DNA from: DAIOHQ01 sp036744635
Lineage (GTDB): Bacteria; Planctomycetota; Phycisphaerae; Tepidisphaerales; Tepidisphaeraceae
Length of the DNA stretch: 9,878 nt
Reading direction: 5' to 3'
NCBI GenBank assembly: GCA_036744635.1
Contig: DAIOHQ010000188.1
Location: 1-9,878 of the forward strand
Made by a program: the position numbers and the translations under genes
Notes under the pieces: generated by a model
What the model was told of the DNA's origin: nothing
Databases searched by the model: none
What the model saw: only the letters and a program-made list of their open reading frames with translations
Part shown: piece after piece, positions 5,791 to 9,878 of the stretch
Position numbering within the stretch: the first letter of the stretch is position 1
How the letters are laid out: each line of letters begins with the position of its first letter

Positions 5791-6519
5791 TTATTTTTCC
5801 TGCTTCGTGTCGTCGCGGAACGGCATGCCGAACTGCTTCAGCAGCTCGCGCCCCTGCTCCGGGGCCTTGGCCGTCGTCACCATCGTGATGTTCATCCCCT
5901 GTTGAAACGTCATCGTGTCCAGGCTCACTTCGGGGAAGACCGTCTGTTCGTTGAACCCGAAGTTGAAGTTCCCGGCGTTGTCGAATCCCTTGGGATCCAG
6001 CCCGCGGAAGTCCTTCACCCGCGGGATCGCCAGCGTGATCAAACGGTCGAGGAATTCGTACATCCGGTTGCCGCGAAGCGTCACCTTCAGCCCGGTTTCC
6101 TGCCCTTCGCGCACTTTGAAGTTGCTGACGCTCTTCTTGGCCTTGCAGCGCACCGGCCGCTGCCCGGCGATCACGCCCAGCTCCTTCTCGGCCTGCTCCA
6201 TCTTGCCCTTTTCGCCGCTGGTGACGGCCTTTCCCAGGCCCATCGAAATAACGATCTTCTCCAGCCGCGGCAGCGCCAGCACGTTGGTCTTACCCAGCTT
6301 TTCCTTCAGCGCCGGCACGATCTGCTGCTGATAGCGCTCGAACAGGCGGGGAGTCGGCGCCGGCTGCTGCGGCTCATCGCCACCCGCCTCTTCCTGCGCC
6401 TCGGTGGCCACGCCTTTGGGCTTTTTGGCCTTCTTCTCGACCTTGCCGCCGCCGCCCTGCTCGCCCTTGTGGGGCTGCTTGGGCTTCTTTTCGTGCTTTT
6501 CTTTCTCTTTCTCTGCCAT
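5791..6519 (-). CDS. rplE: Large subunit ribosomal protein L5 with N-terminal extension
   Basis: L5 binds 5S rRNA as part of the central protuberance and contacts P-site tRNA. The L5 core starts at about residue 57 with RLFERYQQQIVPALKEKLG. Family motifs follow: LPRLEKIVISMGLG (residues 83-96), GQRPVRCKAKKSVSNFKVRE (residues 119-138) and NAGNFNFGFNEQTVFPE (residues 181-197). The whole protein has 242 residues against about 180 usually. The extra is an N-terminal stretch of about 56 residues, rich in K, E, G and P, with no predicted fold. The ATG at 6519 has GAGGCG 5 nt upstream. The next in-frame Met (residue 93) lies inside the core, so the extension is probably translated. The stop is one base from the rpsN start. 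Confidence 0.96.
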   Translation of the reverse strand: MAEKEKEKHEKKPKQPHKGEQGGGGKVEKKAKKPKGVATEAQEEAGGDEPQQPAPTPRLFERYQQQIVPALKEKLGKTNVLALPRLEKIVISMGLGKAVTSGEKGKMEQAEKELGVIAGQRPVRCKAKKSVSNFKVREGQETGLKVTLRGNRMYEFLDRLITLAIPRVKDFRGLDPKGFDNAGNFNFGFNEQTVFPEVSLDTMTFQQGMNITMVTTAKAPEQGRELLKQFGMPFRDDTKQEK

Positions 6520-6537
6520 CGCTCGCCTCTAGTTTGC

Positions 6538-6876
6538 TTAGCGTTGCTTGTTTTTGCCGAGCACGCCCAGGTCCGTGCCGCTCTTGGTCGCGATCCGGTG
6601 CTTCTTGCCGTCGCGATTCTCAAACCGCACCCGCGTGCCTTTGCCGGTGCTCGGGTCCAGCGGCATCACATTGCTGATGTGGATGGCCGCATCCTTCTGA
6701 ATGCGCCCGCCCTGCGGGTTGCGCTGCGAAGGCTTCACGTGTTTCCACACGCGGTTGATTCCTTCCACCACCACGCGATCCTTGTCGGTGATAACCCGCA
6801 GCACGCGGCCGGTCTTTCCCTTGTCCGCGCCGGTCGTCACCATCACAGTGTCGCCAGTCTTTATGTGTCGTGCCAT
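6538..6876 (-). CDS. rplX: Large subunit ribosomal protein L24
   Basis: L24 is an early 50S assembly initiator that binds the 5' region of 23S rRNA. It begins MARHIKTGDTVMVTTGADKG. The KOW motif covers about residues 5-40, with GKTGRVLRV at residues 20-28. The conserved VEGINRVWKHVKPSQRNPQG follows (residues 37-56). KDAAIHISNVMPLDP (residues 61-75) and the C-terminal RVRFENRDGKKHRIATKSG are also typical. The length of 112 residues is normal. The start at 6876 matches the family N-terminus. The gene is 18 nt from rplE. Confidence 0.97.
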   Translation of the reverse strand: MARHIKTGDTVMVTTGADKGKTGRVLRVITDKDRVVVEGINRVWKHVKPSQRNPQGGRIQKDAAIHISNVMPLDPSTGKGTRVRFENRDGKKHRIATKSGTDLGVLGKNKQR

Positions 6877-6968
6877 TTCAATTGTCCGTTGTCAGTTGTC
6901 AGTTGTCCGTTGCCAGGTGCTCGTTATCACGTCTCAACAACGGACAACGGACCACGGACAACGGACCG
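6877..6968. repeat. rplN-rplX spacer: palindrome of CAACGGAC-type units
   Basis: The 92-nt spacer is almost entirely an inverted repeat. The arms 6886-6912 and 6938-6964 are complementary at 24 of 27 positions and enclose a 25-nt loop. Each arm is built from short related units such as TTGTCCG, TTGTCAG and CAACGGA. The element starts about four nt after the rplN stop and runs up to the rplX ribosome binding site. The same family occurs in the rpsE-rplO spacer at 3192-3267. Confidence 0.85.
6885..6887 (-). promoter_or_regulatory. Ribosome binding site of rplX, formed by repeat sequence
   Basis: On the transcribed strand the sequence CGGACAATTGAAATG places GGA 8 nt before the rplX ATG. The CGGACAA is the terminal unit of the spacer palindrome, so the repeat appears to supply the Shine-Dalgarno contact. 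No other purine-rich site lies in range. It is a weak site, and its use is inferred from position. Confidence 0.45.
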
Positions 6969-7355
6969 TTACACCACTTCACTCGCCAGCGACACGATCT
7001 TCATGAAGTTCTTGTCGCGCAGTTCGCGGGCGACGGCTCCGAAGATGCGCGTGCCGCGCGGGTTGTTTTCCTTGTCGATGATCACCGCGGCGTTGTTGTC
7101 GAATCGGACATAGCTGCCATCGGCGCGGCGGATCGGCTGGGCCGTCCGCACGATCACGCAGCGCACCACCTCGCCATCCTTCACGTCGCCGGCCGGCAGC
7201 GCCTTCTTGACGGCGCAGACGATGATGTCGCCGATCGCGCCCATCCGCCGCTTCATGCGGCCTTTGCTGCTGGAGCCGCCGAGCACGCGAATGCACATCG
7301 CCTGCTTCGCGCCGGTGTTGTCCGCGATGTCCACGACCGTCTGTTGCTGAATCAT
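6969..7355 (-). CDS. rplN: Large subunit ribosomal protein L14
   Basis: L14 binds 23S rRNA at the subunit interface, contacts L19 and takes part in bridges to 16S rRNA. The protein starts MIQQQTVVDIADNTGAKQAM, the canonical L14 N-terminus. The signature CVIVRTAQPIRRADGSYVRF spans about residues 66-85, and GTRIFGAVARELRDKNFMKI closes the fold (residues 101-120). It has 128 residues, slightly longer than the usual 122-123. The excess is in the loop after LGGS at about residues 29-40 (SSKGRMKRRMGA), which is about six residues longer than in E. coli L14. The ATG at 7355 has GAGTGA just upstream and matches the family start. Confidence 0.97.
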   Translation of the reverse strand: MIQQQTVVDIADNTGAKQAMCIRVLGGSSSKGRMKRRMGAIGDIIVCAVKKALPAGDVKDGEVVRCVIVRTAQPIRRADGSYVRFDNNAAVIIDKENNPRGTRIFGAVARELRDKNFMKIVSLASEVV

Positions 7356-7444
7356 AGTTCACTCTTCGTAGTTGACAGCGAAAGCACAGAGTCGGCTGTC
7401 GGCAGTAAAGATGTCGCTGCTGACTGCCCACTGCCCACTGCTGA
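7356..7444. repeat. rpsQ-rplN spacer with degenerate inverted repeat
   Basis: This 89-nt spacer has no gene. The segments 7390-7406 and 7423-7439 are complementary at 14 of 17 positions. The right one contains two direct copies of ACTGCCC. It looks like a degenerate copy of a short-unit palindromic repeat. GAGTGA just before the rplN start, at about 7360-7365, is outside the repeat and probably serves as the ribosome binding site. Confidence 0.55.
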
Positions 7445-7783
7445 CTATCTTGCTTCCGGCGCCTTGCCGGTCATCACTTCCTCGGCCGACACCTGCACCG
7501 CGCGCTCCGGCGCCTTGGTCACGATCCGCAGCAGCCGATGGTGCTTGGTGCGGCTCAGCGGCCGGCACTCGGCAATCTCCACCGTGTCCCCTTCCTTGGC
7601 CTCATTCTTGGCGTCATGGGCGTGCAGAACGCTGCGGCGCTTGATGTACTTGCCGTACTTGGGGTGCCGGGTCTGGTAGTTCACCACGACCTTGATCGTC
7701 TTGTCGCCCTTGTCCGATGCCACCACGCCTTCGATGGTTCGCAGCAAAGGACGTTCGGTTTCAGTTGTTTTCGCTTCTGCCAT
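7445..7783 (-). CDS. rpsQ: Small subunit ribosomal protein S17
   Basis: S17 is an OB-fold primary 16S rRNA-binding protein of the 30S body. The core is clear: LLRTIEGVVASDKGDKTIKV (residues 13-32), YQTRHPKYGKYIKRRS (residues 36-51) and the S17 signature GDTVEIAECRPLSRTKHHRL (residues 65-84). The protein has 112 residues against roughly 80-90 in most bacteria. The excess is a short N-terminal leader (about 12 residues) and a C-terminal tail after KAPERA (about 20 residues). The ATG at 7783 is the best start. AGAAGG lies 10 nt upstream, so the site is rather distant. The stop is TAG, unlike the TAA used by most genes here. Confidence 0.96.
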   Translation of the reverse strand: MAEAKTTETERPLLRTIEGVVASDKGDKTIKVVVNYQTRHPKYGKYIKRRSVLHAHDAKNEAKEGDTVEIAECRPLSRTKHHRLLRIVTKAPERAVQVSAEEVMTGKAPEAR

Positions 7784-7842
7784 GGGTCTGTTGCCTTCTG
7801 TCCGGCCGGCGCCCGCAGGGCCCGGCGGACAAACTCGTTACC
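7784..7842. repeat. rpmC-rpsQ spacer with GC-rich imperfect palindrome
   Basis: At 7799-7831 the spacer reads TGTCCGGCCGGCGCCC, then GCA, then GGGCCCGGCGGACA. The two halves pair with small bulges to give a GC-rich hairpin. It lies between the rpmC stop and the weak rpsQ ribosome binding site. It does not match the other spacer repeats in this window, so it would be another family or a decayed copy. Confidence 0.6.
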
Positions 7843-8058
7843 TTATTTCGCCGCCGCCTGCTTGCTCTCGGCGATCTGCCGCTCGCGCAGCACCGTCTTC
7901 ATCCGCGCAATCTCCAGCCGCGTCTTGCGAAGCTGACTGGGATCCTCCAGCTTCTCCGTCACCGCCTGGCTGCGCAGGTCGAACAGATGCTTCAGCTTCT
8001 CCTGCAGCTCGTGCTGCAGATGCTGGCTTTCCTTCTCGCGAATCTCTTTAACCGTCAT
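7843..8058 (-). CDS. rpmC: Large subunit ribosomal protein L29
   Basis: L29 is a small helical protein near the tunnel exit, next to L23, where trigger factor and SRP dock. The product has 71 residues and reads as a helical hairpin, starting MTVKEIREKESQHLQHELQE. The conserved pattern LFDLRSQAVTEKLEDPSQL is followed by RLEIARMKTVLRER (residues 47-60), the L29 signature region. I chose the ATG at 8058 because GGAAG lies 5 nt upstream. A TTG at 8079 would add seven residues but lacks support. The tail QIAESKQAAAK is slightly longer than in many homologues. The gene lies between rplP and rpsQ, the conserved order. Confidence 0.95.
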   Translation of the reverse strand: MTVKEIREKESQHLQHELQEKLKHLFDLRSQAVTEKLEDPSQLRKTRLEIARMKTVLRERQIAESKQAAAK

Positions 8059-8091
8059 AACCACTTCCGTATTGCTCAAAACTCAGCCGAT

Positions 8092-8514
8092 TTACGCCAC
8101 CGCATGGCGACGATGCACGAACCGGCACGGCACGGGCATCTTGTGCGCCACCCGCGCCAAAGCCCGCTTGGCCGTCGGCTCGTCGACACCGGTGATCTCG
8201 AACATCATCGTGCCCGGCTTCACCACTGCCACCCAGAACTCCGGCTCACCTTTGCCCTTGCCCATGCGGGTTTCCAGCGGCTTGGCCGACACCGGCTTGT
8301 GCGGGAAAATCCGGATGAACACGCGCCCTTCGCGCCGCAGAAAGTGGCTGCACGCGATGCGCCCGGCCTCGATCTGCCGGGCGCTGATCCACGAGGCTTT
8401 GAGGCTCTGCAGCCCGTACTCGCCGAACGCCACGGTATTGCCGCGGGTGGCGTTCCCCTTCATCTTCCCGCGCTGACTTTTGCGGAACTTCACCCGCTTT
8501 GGCATCATTGGCAT
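8092..8514 (-). CDS. rplP: Large subunit ribosomal protein L16
   Basis: L16 organises the A-site tRNA region of the 50S subunit near the peptidyl transferase centre and binds 23S rRNA. The protein has 140 residues, close to the usual 136-144. MPKRVKFRKSQRGKMKGNA at residues 4-22 is the family N-terminus. RVFIRIFPHKP (residues 64-74) and RMGKGKGEPEFWVA (residues 83-96) are the two L16 signatures. I chose the ATG at 8514 because GAGGTG lies a few nt upstream at 8520-8525. The ATG codons at 8505-8508 are possible alternatives but are further from this site. The 33-nt gap to rpmC contains no repeat. Confidence 0.97.
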   Translation of the reverse strand: MPMMPKRVKFRKSQRGKMKGNATRGNTVAFGEYGLQSLKASWISARQIEAGRIACSHFLRREGRVFIRIFPHKPVSAKPLETRMGKGKGEPEFWVAVVKPGTMMFEITGVDEPTAKRALARVAHKMPVPCRFVHRRHAVA

Positions 8515-8664
8515 GTTTCACCTCGTGCTACCATCATTCCACACAACTGTCATTCGGAGCCGTACTCGGCGAAGGATCTGGCCTCGAACTCCTGTGCCAG
8601 ATTCTTCGCGGAGTACCGCTCAGAATGACAAGCACGGCTGCTTCCAGCCTCATCGATCCAAAAC
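8515..8664. repeat. rpsC-rplP spacer with a large palindromic repeat
   Basis: This 150-nt spacer contains no gene. Its central part, 8548-8630, is an imperfect inverted repeat. The arms 8548-8582 and 8596-8630 are complementary at 31 of 35 positions and leave a 13-nt loop. It shares the TGTCAT...GAAGGATCTGG arm layout with the palindrome at 2485-2562, so the two belong to one repeat family. The left flank, 8515-8547, includes the rplP ribosome binding site. The flank next to rpsC, 8631-8664, shows nothing recognisable. The element would form a strong hairpin in the polycistronic mRNA. It has no following U-tract on the transcribed strand, so a classical terminator is unlikely. Confidence 0.85.
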
Positions 8665-9363
8665 TTATCTCCGTCCTCGCCGCATCGCGCCACCTGGCCG
8701 CACATCCGTCTCCAGGACTTCCTCGCCGTACATTCCGCGGAAGATCCAGGTCTTCACGCCGATCGTGCCGTAGGTCGTGAACGCGATCGCGTAGCCGTAG
8801 TTCACGTCCGCCTGCAGCGTGGTCAGCGGGATTGAGCCGGTCACGCTCATCTCGCTGCGGGCGATTTCCGCCCCGCCCAGCCGGCCGCTCACCACCATCT
8901 TGATTCCCTTGGCCCCGGCCTGCATCGTCGCCTCGGCCCGCTGCTTGAGCACGCGGCGGAAGCTGGCACGCTTCTTAAGCTGCTCGGCTATCGCCTCGGC
9001 CACGAGCTGTGCGTTCAAATCCGGGTTCTTGACCTCGATCACCTTGATCGGCGCCACTTTGCGCTTGATCATGTCTTCCAACTCTTCGCGGAGCTTGTCC
9101 ACTTCCGCGCCCTTGGGCCCGATCACCAAACCCGGCCGCGCCGTCTTGATCGTGACCGTCACCTCTTCGCGCGTGCGCTCGATCAGGATGTCGCTGACGG
9201 CCGCGAACGGAGGGCGACGGTTCAACTTCTGATCGATCAGCTTGCGGACCTTGAAGTCCTCGCCGAGAAAGTCGCCAAACGCCGCCTTCGGAGCGTACCA
9301 CCGCGACTTCCAGTCCTCGGTGATGCCGACCCGAAACCCAAGTGGATTGACCTTTTGACCCAT
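8665..9363 (-). CDS. rpsC: Small subunit ribosomal protein S3
   Basis: S3 sits in the 30S head at the mRNA entry channel and contributes to mRNA helicase activity. The protein has 232 residues, typical for bacterial S3. It starts MGQKVNPLGFRVG, the universal S3 N-terminus. A type II KH domain follows, with its GxxG loop at IGPKGAEVDKL (residues 81-91). The C-terminal S3 signature GAKGIKMVVSGRLGGAEIA spans about residues 150-168. I chose the ATG at 9363 because it gives this canonical N-terminus. A longer open frame to 9411 overlaps the end of rplV and adds 16 unrelated residues. A weak GAG lies upstream, so translation may be coupled to rplV, 19 nt away. The following 150-nt spacer to rplP is unusually long and holds a palindromic repeat. 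Confidence 0.98.
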   Translation of the reverse strand: MGQKVNPLGFRVGITEDWKSRWYAPKAAFGDFLGEDFKVRKLIDQKLNRRPPFAAVSDILIERTREEVTVTIKTARPGLVIGPKGAEVDKLREELEDMIKRKVAPIKVIEVKNPDLNAQLVAEAIAEQLKKRASFRRVLKQRAEATMQAGAKGIKMVVSGRLGGAEIARSEMSVTGSIPLTTLQADVNYGYAIAFTTYGTIGVKTWIFRGMYGEEVLETDVRPGGAMRRGRR

Positions 9364-9382
9364 AGTGTACTCAATTACGAAG

Positions 9383-9718
9383 TTAAGCTCGCTCGTCCAG
9401 CGACACCACAATGTGGCTCGTGCGCTTGTTGATCGGATACGCCTTGCCGCGATCCTTCGGCTGGAAACGCTTGATCACCGGACCCGGATCTACCCAGGCC
9501 GACTGCACGTACAGCGTGTTGCGCGGCGGCGTCTCGCGCTCGTTGGCGTTCGCCACCGCCGACTTCACCACCTTCTCGACGAACACGCTCGCCCGCTGCT
9601 TGCTGAAGCGCAGCAGCGTCAGGGCATCGTCGACGTCGCGCCCGCGGATCAGATCCACGATCAGCCGCGCCTTCCGCGGTGCGATCCGGGCAAATCGATG
9701 TTTCGCTTCAAATGGCAT
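9383..9718 (-). CDS. rplV: Large subunit ribosomal protein L22
   Basis: L22 binds 23S rRNA, and its long beta-hairpin lines the nascent-chain exit tunnel. The predicted protein has 111 residues, normal for the family. It begins MPFEAKHRFARIAPRKARL, the usual N-terminal rRNA-binding region, and ends with the family signature KRTSHIVVSL at about residues 98-107. The hairpin tip is at residues 81-93 (VIKRFQPKDRGKA). I chose the ATG at 9718 because GAGGA lies 7 nt upstream (9726-9730) and the protein then starts where other L22s do. The frame stays open upstream to 9838, but that stretch only translates the 42-bp tandem repeat. The gene is the first complete one in the operon segment, and 19 nt separate it from rpsC. 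Confidence 0.97.
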   Translation of the reverse strand: MPFEAKHRFARIAPRKARLIVDLIRGRDVDDALTLLRFSKQRASVFVEKVVKSAVANANERETPPRNTLYVQSAWVDPGPVIKRFQPKDRGKAYPINKRTSHIVVSLDERA

Positions 9719-9725
9719 TGGCCTA

Positions 9726-9730
9726 TCCTC
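9726..9730 (-). promoter_or_regulatory. Ribosome binding site deciding the rplV start
   Basis: GAGGA on the transcribed strand lies 7 nt before the ATG at 9718. It is outside the tandem repeat and supports 9718 over the upstream ATG codons within the repeat array. Confidence 0.75.
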
Positions 9731-9738
9731 ACGTCTCT

Positions 9739-9855
9739 TCGGTGGGGCAGACATTCTTGTCTGCCATGGCCTTGTCTCTCTTGGTGGGGCAGACATTCTT
9801 GTCTGCCACGGGATTGTCTCTCTTGGTGGGGCAGACATTCTTGTCTGCCACGGGA
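9739..9855. repeat. Three tandem copies of a 42-bp hairpin repeat upstream of rplV
   Basis: Copies occupy 9739-9780, 9781-9822 and 9823-9855 (the last is shortened). Each contains the perfect 8-bp stem and 4-nt loop GGCAGACATTCTTGTCTGCC, at 9746-9765, 9788-9807 and 9830-9849. The two right-hand copies are identical over the shared length, and the copy nearest rplV differs at a few bases. The period is a multiple of three and one frame lacks stops, so the rplV frame appears falsely extended upstream. The array separates rplV from whatever lies upstream (probably rpsS) and ends before the rplV ribosome binding site. Confidence 0.92.
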
Positions 9856-9878
9856 CAATGTACTCATTGGCCCGTCCT

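Noticed and set aside
5284..7113. 609-residue open frame on the plus strand
   Set aside because: It lies antisense to rpsH, rpsN, rplE, rplX and part of rplN, all strongly recognised. Its translation is Arg/Leu/His-rich with no family features, as expected from the opposite strand of GC-rich genes.
9719..9838. Forty-residue N-terminal extension of L22
   Set aside because: It translates the 42-bp tandem repeat, lies upstream of the good ribosome binding site and has no counterpart in L22 proteins.
9739..9855. CRISPR array
   Set aside because: The units are directly adjoining with no unique spacers, each unit is a short hairpin, and no cas genes are nearby.
9850..9878. End of rpsS (S19) at the right edge
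   Set aside because: One frame reads Arg-Thr-Gly-Gln then TGA at the edge, but four residues are too few to identify S19.

Overview
The window carries the middle and end of a bacterial S10-spc ribosomal protein operon. Every gene is on the minus strand, so transcription runs from the right end of the window to the left. In order of transcription the 16 genes are rplV (L22), rpsC (S3), rplP (L16), rpmC (L29), rpsQ (S17), rplN (L14), rplX (L24), rplE (L5), rpsN (S14), rpsH (S8), rplF (L6), rplR (L18), rpsE (S5), rplO (L15), secY and map. The operon enters from beyond the right edge, where rpsS would be expected. It may continue past the left edge, where infA is often found. I saw no promoter and no convincing intrinsic terminator.

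Host: the DNA is GC-rich, the proteins are clearly bacterial, and the spacers are full of palindromic repeats. This looks like a soil-type Acidobacteriota (Terriglobia or Koribacter-like) genome. That is an inference from general appearance and cannot be proven from the window.

Layout: 9719-9878 holds three tandem copies of a 42-bp hairpin repeat upstream of rplV. 6538-9718 holds the end of the S10 block and the start of the spc block (L22 to L24). 3274-6519 holds L5, S14, S8, L6, L18 and S5. 2590-3177 holds L15, 1054-2430 SecY and 178-972 methionine aminopeptidase. 1-177 is non-coding and contains several small inverted repeats. rpmD (L30), usually between rpsE and rplO, and adk, usually between secY and map, are absent from those positions.

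The genes supply parts of both ribosomal subunits, plus the membrane channel (SecY) and the enzyme (Map) that act on nascent chains at the tunnel exit. The most notable feature is in the spacers. Nearly every spacer longer than about 55 nt contains an imperfect palindrome, and these palindromes belong to several unrelated families. Two families occur twice within this one operon. The elements tend to fill the gap between one gene's stop codon and the next gene's ribosome binding site, and in places they appear to supply the binding site. Several proteins also carry low-complexity tails: N-terminal on S5 and L5, C-terminal on L15 and S17.
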